From Trichomonas vaginalis G3 (taxonomy: Eukaryota; Parabasalia; Trichomonadida; Trichomonadidae): a stretch of 64,000 nucleotides of DNA. This document shows positions 19,901 through 28,757 of the stretch, piece by piece. Each line of letters opens with the position of its first letter. Position 1 is the first letter of the stretch. Where the stretch lies: the NCBI RefSeq assembly GCF_026262505.1, contig NC_067207.1, forward strand, positions 21,730,082 to 21,794,081, given 5' to 3'. The position numbers were made by a program, and so were the translations under genes. Under the pieces are notes generated by a model. The model did not search any database and was not told where the DNA came from. It saw only the letters and a program-made list of their open reading frames with translations.

Positions 19901-22900
19901 CAGCCACCATATGTCAAGAAGAAAGCTGTTAAAACGGAATTTCTGAAGTTCTCCGTTTGTTGTTCGACTTCTTTTGAACTCATGACCATCCATCTGTCAT
20001 TTAATCGTGAGAGTTTATCGACCAATTCATCCATTTCGTGTCTTTTTGTAACTAACGCGTTGTAGTCACTGTTCTTCGCGTTGTAGTTGGATTTATTGTT
20101 CAATAAATCTTCTTCTTCCATTTTGATTTCGTGGAGAATTTCGAAGATTGAATCTTTTTCAATCTTGTAATTTTCCAAAGTTTGATTTATTACGAGTCTT
20201 TTATTGGCTGTATCTTCATCTTTCTGTTGGAGATCTGATGAAGCATGTGCTGCTTTGCACATCTCAATTGCGTAGTCTGTTAATTGGTTAACAAAAGTAC
20301 TCATTGATGTCAATTCATCGTAATTTTGAGTTATCAATTTTTCTGCATTTTCTGCATTATTTGACAGCTTTTGGATAGAAACTCTCTTTTGTAATGTCAA
20401 TTTGATGTTTGAATCTGTTGCCAATTGACGACCGTATGGTTCGAATTTCGGTGGATCTCCCATGAAGAAACAAAGTAATTCGAACAATCTAACAAAGAAT
20501 CTGTTCGTGAAGAAAGAATTTAATTGTTGAGGAGCACTTGAAACTTTGTTTAATGCTAAAGAAGCATTTCTTTGTGTATCCACTGATAAATTCTTTGCTT
20601 CACCGAGTTGTTTTTCGAGTTCTTCAAGTTCTTTTGTCTTCTTTTCTTCCTCTTCTTTAATAATATTGAGGCGTTTTCGAACAGAAGCTTTCTTTTCTTT
20701 GAGTTTCGATTCTTTGTCATCGAATTCTGTATCTTTATTTTCAGAACATCCTTCCAAGTTTTTGATTTCTTGTTCCAATTGAGCGACTTGGTTCTCAATT
20801 GTCATTACGAAATCAATTGATTCATTAGCCAAATGGTGTACATGGCTTGATTCAAATGAAAGATGTCTGTAAACATATTTAAATGTCCTCATGAAATCGA
20901 AATATCTCGTTAAAGGAGTGACTCTTGAAACCAACCTGAAAACCTTGGAAATAACATTAAATAACTGGTTTTCTTTGTCTTGGACAATCTCTTTGAGTCC
21001 TGGACTCTTTATCAAATCCTCTGCACATGATTGAGAATACTCAGTCAAATTCCTTCCGAAGTAAATTGTTGGGAAAATATTTAATGATTCATCATTAAAT
21101 TTGTCATCAACACTGAAAACAAAATGAATTTTATCATGAATTTCCCATGATACTTTCTTGTGACATTCTATATTGGTAATATGAGAAGATGTGAATTCCT
21201 GATATCTTGTTAATAGATTTAAGTATTTTTCAGGGCCAAACAAATCATAACAATTACTATAATAAACAATGTTGTTGATAATTGATCTTCCTTTTTCATC
21301 CAATTTTGCATAAGGAACTAAAATTATTGCTTCTTTTGTTTTGAGAACACTTGTTCTGATAGTATTCGCTAATTGTTCACTTGATTTCTTGTTGTCTAAT
21401 GGATCATATTCCATAAACAACATTTCTCTTGCTGATGCAATGAATCTGCACATCGTATGTCTTCCAATTCCATCTTTTCCTTTCATTATAACTGAACTTC
21501 CTGGGAAGAATGTTCCTCTGTAAAGTAAAACATAATCTTTCAAAATCGGTCTGTACAAAACAGTGTCAACAGCAATGTCTGCAGGTGTTGATTGCATGTT
21601 TAGTACGTATTCGAGTTCTTCTCTGAACAATTCAATTGGATTTCCAGTGTAATTAATTGTTGTCAAAGAATCTTTTGCAAATTCAGGGAAGACATTTTTA
21701 GTTCCATCCATAATTGTTAGGAAAATGGAGAGAACGTGTGGTTCAGTGACAATTTGTCTGAAGCAAGTGTTGAAATTCTTTATGTCTTCAATATCCATGT
21801 TATGTGTCATTAAGAATCTGAAATCTCCTAACAATGTTTGCGCTGGTTCTAATGAATCTGAATTTAGTGGTTTTGATTTATGTTGAGAAACAGAAATTGC
21901 ATCCAAAATCCTCATGAAATGGAATTTGCCTGGAATATTCTTCATCATGTAAAGAGCAACTTGTGTATATTCTTTTTCTACTCCAAGATGTTCTGCAACG
22001 GTTGTCAACATGAAATCAATTGTGTAGATTGTCAAAGAACTGAAATTCATCAAATAAAACCTTGAAAGGAATCTAGCTGGAAATCCTTTGTATGTCTTAC
22101 TTGTTACAATGATTATTGCGTTCTGGAGATATCTGTTCTTTGTACTTGGCAATGATCTGATGTATTCCATCACGTGAATCATTGATGGATCTAAATTGTC
22201 AAAAATCAAAGCCAAACGAGGAATTTCTAGAACAGGAACTCCTGTTACTCTGCACATCTCGATTGTTCTGTCGATGTACTGAGAAATGGAGTTCTCTGTG
22301 CAGAACTTGTTGACAGGAATTGTTAATGGCATAATCTCAGGATGTAACTTGAAAAATGTGTCAACAAAATAGGTTTTTCCGCATAAAGAAGGACCAATTA
22401 TCATTAAAGGAATTTGGTAATTCATCATCAACTCGAATTCGTAAATGTAAGGGATATATTCTGGTAAAACAACCATGACGTTGTCAGGAAGATTCATGTG
22501 GTCTTTGTCGATCTCTCTTTTCTCGAAAATCTTTCCGAGATTCGTGAAAGAATGAGGAACAAATTTTCCTTTGTTTACAACACATGATTTCAAAGTTGGC
22601 TTCGGAAAAGCGTCCCAATATGGTTTTGGAACATCGAACAAAGCCCAATCCAAAGGAACATCGAGTTTATACTTTTCAATGACCCAAGAGTTAAGAGCTG
22701 ATGAACATTCGTAGCTCATCAAAGGTGAATACATCAAAAACAAAGAATGAATCATAACAGCTGCAACTTCTTCTTTGTTGTCTGAATTAAATGAAGGTCT
22801 ATCGATATATCTGAAAGCAAGATTCAATGCGTATTCAGGTAATATATCAACAATCCATGATTGAAGAGATGGATCCATATCAGGCATCAACAAATTTAAT

Positions 22901-25900
22901 TTGTTGACGAATGGACTCAAAAGTGAATAAAATTCATCTCTTATGTGTTTCAAGCCTTCAGGAGGACAACTGTTATGGACTTTGGCGCGTTCAAAGATAG
23001 GTATAGGATCACTTCTAATTGTTTGTGAATCGCGCATCGGAATAAATACAGCAAATGAAACAATTTGTGGTGTCACTTTTTCAATTGAATCTGTTTCAAC
23101 AACTATATGAACATTTTCACAATTAAATGTTTCGTAGTTGTTGAACATGATGACATCTTGTGGTTTTGAGTTCAACATTCCTGTTAAATAAACAGAGAAT
23201 TCATCAGTTATTGGGCCATTGAACTTAATAATGAATTGCATGTTGTTTGATTCTCTTATCTCTTTGAGAATTGGTGCAATGATTCCATCATTAAATACAT
23301 GTCCATCTTTCTGATAATCGTACCATCCAAATGTTTCATTTATCGTATTCGCTGCATGGTAGATCTCGAAAACTTTGGTCGGAATCTCATCTTCAGTTTG
23401 GTTAATTGCGTTGACAGCAGCTTCTACAATTGATGACTTACCACTATTAGATGATCCATAAACAAATACACATTTTGTAGTGAAAAGTAATCGTAAGAAA
23501 TCTGACACTTTTCCTTTGACATATTTGTCCATGTCGTGTGGTATTTTTTCTTCGATTTTTTCACATCTTCTTTCAATGAAATTGCCCATTCTGTTTGGTA
23601 GATAGATGTGGAACATGTTGAACTCACTTGTTGGATAGAAAATGTCATAAATAATGTGTTCCAACATTGGTATAAATTCAAGTGAAGTGAAAGCTTGGAA
23701 ATGATGAAAAGTTGCCCATGCCAAAACAAAATCTTCGTTTTCGCTTGTTTTAGCAATTTCTATATAGAGTTTAGCTATTTTGATGACAGCAAGAGCGTTT
23801 GTTATTGTTCCTCTGCATGGTAATTTTTCGAAAATCGCTGTGATTCTCTTGATACAAGTGATTAATCTTTCAGCAAGTAAATCTGAATTTCTAAATCCGT
23901 AAGCAGACAATTCGATGTTTGCTGCTGATTTCGCGTCAACTTCATTGATGACAATTGGTGCGAACTCGTGTTTAATTGTCTCAGGAACTCTCATTTCTGT
24001 TGGACCAGTTGCGAACAAAATAAATTGGTCACTTAATCTGACAGTGTAATTTCCAATTTCGTATTGTATTGGAAGGTCTTCTTTTGACTTTATGTCTCTG
24101 TAAATATCAGCAAGCATTGCAAGTGTTGATTGCGAATACCTCTGTATATCAGGGAAAACAATCCATGAATGGCATAATATTGCTCCTGCAACATTTCTCA
24201 AAACAGAAACAGAACTTGGATCATTAAATGAAGGACAAAAAGCGATGTGTTTTCCAAACATCGCAGCAACAGCTGATATCAATTCTTTCTTTCCACTTCC
24301 TGCATCACCAAGGATTATTCCTGCATTGTTTGACGCGATGGCTGCACAAATGTTTTCAATTGCAGTAAACTTCGAATTACAAATGAAAATTGGAGGAACA
24401 TTTCCCCAATATTCATATCCGTAACTAAAGTTCTTTGAGCCAAACCAGACTTCGACTGTTGATGTTGCTTGTCTGTACCGTAATCTAACTCTGTTTTCCC
24501 AGAAGTTTCTTCGTTCAAAACCCGATGGAAACTCAATAATTTTCTCTAAAATATACAATTGGTAATTAATTATTGTAATTGCCGATGTTAATTTCGGATA
24601 AATGTATTTGTTTCTCGGGTTATAAAGCATTCTCGTGTATTTCTCTATCTTATCCTGTAAGTTCTTCCTGTAATCCGTAAATGTTCTTACATTGTTTTCA
24701 AAGTTATCGAAGCATTCTTCGATTTCTCGTGTGAATTGACATAAAGTAATAATTGTCATTACATATGTCGTTACACTTGAGAACCAGACTTCGCTTTTAG
24801 CATTCTTGTAATTGTACAAAGCGTCTGCCAATGCATTGACCATTCCTGCACGCATGTTTTCCAAGATTTGGTCACCCCAAGATTCAATTCCTCCGGCGCA
24901 ATTCACGTGTTTCGACAGATTTAATATATCTGTGTTTGTTCCTTGCATTCCGTAGATTTTGATTCTTGGGAATGATTGTTCTGAATTCTTTAGGATGTCT
25001 GTTTCTGGGCCATCCAAAGCATGTGTTTCAAATGCTTTGATGTGCATGAACATTTTTGAGAAAATTACATTGAACTGATCGAAATCAGTTGTTGTAAATA
25101 ATCTCATGACTTCGTGATTACTCAAGAAGAACAATCTTGGAAAGATGTATCTCTTATGATCAATGAACTTCAAAACACCTTTCATTATATTGATAAGGAA
25201 TTCATTGTTTTCTCTAAGCATTTCCAAAATCGAAGGGAATTCGCAAATATGGAATAATGTTAAATTATCAGCTGCATGACGAACTAATGACATCCATCTT
25301 CTTCTTACTCCAATGAACTGTGAAGACAAAGATTGTAAAGCTTGGGCTGTATCCTTCTTTGAAAAGAAGACATTTAAAACAATCCAGTTTTCTTGGAAAG
25401 CTTTCCATGCAATTAAAACATTCGAAAAAGTATCTAATGTTGCTCCAAGTGCCAAAACATTTTGTTTGAGGCCTTGTACGTATTGTCCTGAAAGCATTGT
25501 TTGCACTGTATTCTTTCCACCTTCTATTTCCTTAAGTATATCTTTAATATCGCCAATCATGAGGTTATCATCTGTTTTTGTCTGTGTTTCGTCAATTGGC
25601 ATTTTAACTTCTTTCCAATGCTGTAATAATACTTTGTATTCTTGTTCAAGTTGGTTCTCTCCTTGCGCTGTGGCTGTGATCTCTTCAATTTTGGCTGTTT
25701 GAGAGAGAATTCCTTGATGCATGAGCTCATCAATTTTAATTTGCTGGAAATATCCTTTGGGATGACCACATTGTTCGAACAAAATGTTCCAATGATTGTA
25801 GTTCATCTTACTATTGGCCAATGTCTCAAGAACTTCTAAGTATGGAACGATGGAATCGATTTTTACTGTTAAATCATCAACTAATGGCAAAGGAAGAGAG

Positions 25901-28533
25901 GTTTTGAGGTTCATTATGATGTCATTTAGATCAGTAACTTTCTTGTTGAACTCCATTATATTGATGGAATTGAAAGGAACTGTTGTTATGATGTTATCAA
26001 TCTCATGCCATTTGGAAACTGCTTCGTAAGCAACGAGCAACTGCTTTATTTCATCTCTGACTTTGTAGAAATCGGATAGATCGGCTAAAAATGCCTTCAT
26101 GATGTTCTGTGAACGGTTTAATAAAGCAATTTCGGTTTCCAAAGAGTTTATTTCGTTCAATAATTCTTGGGCATGGTTTGCATCATCAGGAAGCATGACA
26201 TATTTGATTTCTGGTGGACTTTTATGAAGTCTTTCGTCGAAATCCAAAATCTTCGCTTGAGCAGTTTTGATTTTATTGGAAAGCTGAAGGGTATATGTGT
26301 TCCTCATTTGGTCAGCAACTGAATTTGCGTTGGTTTGGTCGTACACGAACTGTTTTAACAATGCTCCTAAAGGAGATCTTCCGTGAGCTCCTCTTGTTCC
26401 ATGGAATTCGAGAGTATCTAACAAGTGGCTTAACTCTTCAACAAAAGTGGTCTCGATATGAAGATATTTACTGAGTTTCTCCATAAGTTCGTTGAATTCG
26501 CAATTATCAACATATTGAATTAACGATTCTGGTTCCTTTTTAAGCCTCTTTGAGCAAAATCTGAAGATTGCGCCCATATGTTCGATCTTGTTTGTGAACA
26601 ATTCTTTGAGACATTCTTTTATTTGTTGCATAGAACGAGCAGGAATTGGAGTTAAGCATTGCCTGAGATTTTTTGAGTTAATATAAATGGATCCTTGAAC
26701 TGTGCATGTTGTAAATTCATTAATTCTTACATCTTCTTGACGGAATTTTTCAATATCATCTCTGATAACTCGGAAATCAACGATTAATTCTTCCGATGGA
26801 TTATAATTTATTTGGGCTGCCTTTCTATCATAATCGCTGGCAAATTTCATCAAATCAAAAACTACATTGTCTCCGCCACGCAATTTAATGTAAGATTTCG
26901 GAGACCATTCTTTTCCACGAACAAATATATCGTAGAAATTTTCGAATCCACGGCTGTGTTCGTTAGATGAAATATATGATTCTTTAACTGAATTCAGAAT
27001 GCTGTTTTTGATGATTGAGAACTGTTTGTTGCAATCTGTGTATTGCTTAAATGTTGGGCATTTGTCAAAATATGCTTGCAAATTTCCATATTTCTTCATT
27101 AAGTGAGGTCTAAACTTACTTGAGCCAATGATACGAGGAAGACCATCTAAAATTAATATTGATTGGTCTAACGCTTGTCTGATAACTCCAAGTAATTCAT
27201 TTAATGAAGGAGTGAAAATTACTTTTCCATTAGCATCATATGAGACTTCTACTTGGAAAATAGATGATAAAGATTGCAGTACATATGTTTCTGCTTGCTT
27301 CCAACAGTTCAAACAAAGCTTATGGAGGTTTTCAAGAATAAAATAATCTGCAATTCTGATAAATTCGCAGAAATCAAAGGTTTCTTGCTGTACTTCTTCG
27401 CTCCTCTCTGCTTTGATGATCTTCATTTTGCGAGCAACTTCAGTTAAATAACCTAAATCTGGAAATACTTTTTGGCTCTTATCTATTTCATTAATTTTGA
27501 CGTTAATACGTTCAGGATCAATAATGTCTGCTAAAAGATCCAAGATTGCACCCATTACTTCTTGTAAATATTCTCTATATTCTTTATTTAATTTTTCTTT
27601 ATTAAAAGCAAGAGTATTTCGGAATTCTGCAATTGTAAACTTCTTTTGTGGGATAAACGATAATAAATAATTGTTCAAAATGTCAGAACATGACATATTT
27701 ACAACTTCAAGTAATGTTGAAAAGAAAGTTGACTTAGAAAACAGTGTTTTTGTAACAATTTTATTACGTATTGCTGTAAATCTGCAGAATCGAACGTATT
27801 TTTTCCAGATTTGGAAATTTTTCCAATACTTGTAATAATGGAAGAATCTGAGCTTTCTAATTGAGTCAAATGATGATTTTTCGAGTGACCATGTGTCTAA
27901 AGGAATTGTATCTGTATTTCCTTCTTCATAAATATGAGTTACGCCACTCGCTGACATTGTGAAGTATTCTGGTGTAATTTCTGCGTGAGGAACTTTCATT
28001 AAATCGTATGGATTGAAATTTTCGTCTGTTCTTGGTCTTGAAAAGATTAAATATATAAAATGATGACCTCCACCGTCTTTATGCTTTGAAAAGTATGAAA
28101 TTGGATCTTCTCTGAATCCTAATGACATTCTTTCTTCATTTGTTGACTCTTCTTGTAATTTTTGCGTAGTTGTTGCTAAACTCGGTAAAGGTTTCTTCTT
28201 TTGACCGGGCGTAAGGAGCGAAACGTATTCAATAGGCTTTTCGAAGTATTTGTGACCAGTTACAGGTCTAACAGTCACTGGTCTTGTTCTTGATCTTTGT
28301 TGTTGACTGCTATTTCGTATTGCACGTAGTCCTGGCGTGCTATTTACGTATAATGAATCAGTGTGTTCTGGCTCTAAATCTTTTAAATTGTAATTTTTAA
28401 TTGTTTCATCAAAAATTCTTCCTTGAAAAAGAGATTCTTCCTGTACATTTTCAATAGCTGTTTTAGGACGTGTTGCAGACACTGAACGTACTATTGGTGC
28501 ATCCAGTGGAGTGTCCTCAGGAATAATACTCAT
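16954..28533 (-). CDS. Divergent dynein heavy chain with degraded AAA1 site
   Basis: A single open frame of 3859 codons, shorter than most dynein heavy chains (about 4100-4600). Order: N-terminal tail and linker to about 1350; YGYEYWGN before AAA1; Walker A GDAGSGKK near 1405; AAA2 GSSNSGKSS near 1690; AAA3 GPSLCGKTYF near 2045; AAA4 GKDGIGRHT near 2345; antiparallel stalk coils about 2578-2845, the microtubule-binding tip between them; then AAA5, AAA6 and a C-terminal domain. In active dyneins AAA1 has GxxGxGKT and a CFDEFNRI Walker B. Here the Thr is Lys and the Walker B segment reads VFPDIQRY, lacking the DE pair. AAA1 is the main ATP-hydrolysing site, so reduced or absent motor activity is inferred. 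AAA2 and AAA3 P-loops look usable. The ATG is at 28531-28533; the codon before it is TTG. It may belong to the axoneme, but no feature fixes the class. Confidence 0.93.
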   Translation of the reverse strand: MSIIPEDTPLDAPIVRSVSATRPKTAIENVQEESLFQGRIFDETIKNYNLKDLEPEHTDSLYVNSTPGLRAIRNSSQQQRSRTRPVTVRPVTGHKYFEKPIEYVSLLTPGQKKKPLPSLATTTQKLQEESTNEERMSLGFREDPISYFSKHKDGGGHHFIYLIFSRPRTDENFNPYDLMKVPHAEITPEYFTMSASGVTHIYEEGNTDTIPLDTWSLEKSSFDSIRKLRFFHYYKYWKNFQIWKKYVRFCRFTAIRNKIVTKTLFSKSTFFSTLLEVVNMSCSDILNNYLLSFIPQKKFTIAEFRNTLAFNKEKLNKEYREYLQEVMGAILDLLADIIDPERINVKINEIDKSQKVFPDLGYLTEVARKMKIIKAERSEEVQQETFDFCEFIRIADYFILENLHKLCLNCWKQAETYVLQSLSSIFQVEVSYDANGKVIFTPSLNELLGVIRQALDQSILILDGLPRIIGSSKFRPHLMKKYGNLQAYFDKCPTFKQYTDCNKQFSIIKNSILNSVKESYISSNEHSRGFENFYDIFVRGKEWSPKSYIKLRGGDNVVFDLMKFASDYDRKAAQINYNPSEELIVDFRVIRDDIEKFRQEDVRINEFTTCTVQGSIYINSKNLRQCLTPIPARSMQQIKECLKELFTNKIEHMGAIFRFCSKRLKKEPESLIQYVDNCEFNELMEKLSKYLHIETTFVEELSHLLDTLEFHGTRGAHGRSPLGALLKQFVYDQTNANSVADQMRNTYTLQLSNKIKTAQAKILDFDERLHKSPPEIKYVMLPDDANHAQELLNEINSLETEIALLNRSQNIMKAFLADLSDFYKVRDEIKQLLVAYEAVSKWHEIDNIITTVPFNSINIMEFNKKVTDLNDIIMNLKTSLPLPLVDDLTVKIDSIVPYLEVLETLANSKMNYNHWNILFEQCGHPKGYFQQIKIDELMHQGILSQTAKIEEITATAQGENQLEQEYKVLLQHWKEVKMPIDETQTKTDDNLMIGDIKDILKEIEGGKNTVQTMLSGQYVQGLKQNVLALGATLDTFSNVLIAWKAFQENWIVLNVFFSKKDTAQALQSLSSQFIGVRRRWMSLVRHAADNLTLFHICEFPSILEMLRENNEFLINIMKGVLKFIDHKRYIFPRLFFLSNHEVMRLFTTTDFDQFNVIFSKMFMHIKAFETHALDGPETDILKNSEQSFPRIKIYGMQGTNTDILNLSKHVNCAGGIESWGDQILENMRAGMVNALADALYNYKNAKSEVWFSSVTTYVMTIITLCQFTREIEECFDNFENNVRTFTDYRKNLQDKIEKYTRMLYNPRNKYIYPKLTSAITIINYQLYILEKIIEFPSGFERRNFWENRVRLRYRQATSTVEVWFGSKNFSYGYEYWGNVPPIFICNSKFTAIENICAAIASNNAGIILGDAGSGKKELISAVAAMFGKHIAFCPSFNDPSSVSVLRNVAGAILCHSWIVFPDIQRYSQSTLAMLADIYRDIKSKEDLPIQYEIGNYTVRLSDQFILFATGPTEMRVPETIKHEFAPIVINEVDAKSAANIELSAYGFRNSDLLAERLITCIKRITAIFEKLPCRGTITNALAVIKIAKLYIEIAKTSENEDFVLAWATFHHFQAFTSLEFIPMLEHIIYDIFYPTSEFNMFHIYLPNRMGNFIERRCEKIEEKIPHDMDKYVKGKVSDFLRLLFTTKCVFVYGSSNSGKSSIVEAAVNAINQTEDEIPTKVFEIYHAANTINETFGWYDYQKDGHVFNDGIIAPILKEIRESNNMQFIIKFNGPITDEFSVYLTGMLNSKPQDVIMFNNYETFNCENVHIVVETDSIEKVTPQIVSFAVFIPMRDSQTIRSDPIPIFERAKVHNSCPPEGLKHIRDEFYSLLSPFVNKLNLLMPDMDPSLQSWIVDILPEYALNLAFRYIDRPSFNSDNKEEVAAVMIHSLFLMYSPLMSYECSSALNSWVIEKYKLDVPLDWALFDVPKPYWDAFPKPTLKSCVVNKGKFVPHSFTNLGKIFEKREIDKDHMNLPDNVMVVLPEYIPYIYEFELMMNYQIPLMIIGPSLCGKTYFVDTFFKLHPEIMPLTIPVNKFCTENSISQYIDRTIEMCRVTGVPVLEIPRLALIFDNLDPSMIHVMEYIRSLPSTKNRYLQNAIIIVTSKTYKGFPARFLSRFYLMNFSSLTIYTIDFMLTTVAEHLGVEKEYTQVALYMMKNIPGKFHFMRILDAISVSQHKSKPLNSDSLEPAQTLLGDFRFLMTHNMDIEDIKNFNTCFRQIVTEPHVLSIFLTIMDGTKNVFPEFAKDSLTTINYTGNPIELFREELEYVLNMQSTPADIAVDTVLYRPILKDYVLLYRGTFFPGSSVIMKGKDGIGRHTMCRFIASAREMLFMEYDPLDNKKSSEQLANTIRTSVLKTKEAIILVPYAKLDEKGRSIINNIVYYSNCYDLFGPEKYLNLLTRYQEFTSSHITNIECHKKVSWEIHDKIHFVFSVDDKFNDESLNIFPTIYFGRNLTEYSQSCAEDLIKSPGLKEIVQDKENQLFNVISKVFRLVSRVTPLTRYFDFMRTFKYVYRHLSFESSHVHHLANESIDFVMTIENQVAQLEQEIKNLEGCSENKDTEFDDKESKLKEKKASVRKRLNIIKEEEEKKTKELEELEKQLGEAKNLSVDTQRNASLALNKVSSAPQQLNSFFTNRFFVRLFELLCFFMGDPPKFEPYGRQLATDSNIKLTLQKRVSIQKLSNNAENAEKLITQNYDELTSMSTFVNQLTDYAIEMCKAAHASSDLQQKDEDTANKRLVINQTLENYKIEKDSIFEILHEIKMEEEDLLNNKSNYNAKNSDYNALVTKRHEMDELVDKLSRLNDRWMVMSSKEVEQQTENFRNSVLTAFFLTYGGCNFNLIDDVVKAINDLPVKCSQMNPYEIIGSVICSLDAEKDIKVSDMGISLKFTLFTRLAFHSPRTPLISDNDSYIFDSVLKTIPKPERMIVSLETSNIMDKFNEAAEKGLTMIIIDVEKLTPNLQFFLRMARSNDGKATFDIGQRKVKVSEQFRLILFTPLPMNDVPENLKSVVTPVDFSKFSKGFPRDVIERAFIMKYNTKELSTIADPCLTRMQKLYEINTTEKDLLEIINDIRTNQKEDINYVLVEDNETFTSLLTVKKLFIGLISEDIDYEELSDKKKVVLHPYENAIDICESMWLSLSRYLPRVSNLYSFSFSGYMEMINQIISEVTEIEKLPRLFIASVEQKYFKSMTMRDSIFFMLICSFFNNCRHGFTHESDLQVIAQHIQAEYDGRIQMFGPEPGRSSFDQMKFVNILGLYKLATSLICDNFDEHFLEAIPMDSIPLDQPIVILKNTGRTLKLDIDDEECLEFTYGIESDYLTLMKSAITRARIHGNRVIVYYDSPNPSIATFINDNIDAVNTQPPNEKFQLIISCSTSEYIPHSVMSRCVVLQTREPVCVAQTMRHLKPVICSSTDFQLHYAIATVFAIQNVRAFLGPCGLFNAQFVNVELIKSVMERLKFDKITVPAARKITESIVSNSFCYKDDCDKVIAHLKKIINPDITDDIFTFTRSQLSAGSPWIIPKDNKGYDEVVSHLPVLPAHEVLCVDRSLSSITESWSLSRWLSEPFMTLARDSTIDSTAKLSSILVTIPDPIEIPLTLAPSPASIIAKKEARIYNETIKAVKQSVQNPTKFTHMCVANDISPPEWGKAAHINAPIRIAAFFRALIARREFIDICVKTRNLPKRIDANSCSDVKALVSAVCASVATNFSEQDAVFELERASDSPLALDGVAIVGWGFDPRSKQLSQPTKVTKPSSKMFTLHLRAQPSSSEMMIVPILLTIGPNTLDNYVARLAIRGDLSYDDMIINGVCAVLHLPSSFEE

Positions 28534-28757
28534 CAATTAAAAAAATTTTGCTTAATTTTTTTTTCATCAAGCAAGAGAAAAAAACGTGTTTATGAGATTC
28601 TTAGATTATTAGTTTTTTGGAATATACTATTGATATACTTTCTATTTTTCATATTAATTCCTGTATATTTTCATTAAAATTTTAGAAATTTCGAATTTTA
28701 AAAAAAATCGATTGAATATTTTTATAATAATAGAAGTAAATCTTTAAAGAGAAAAGT

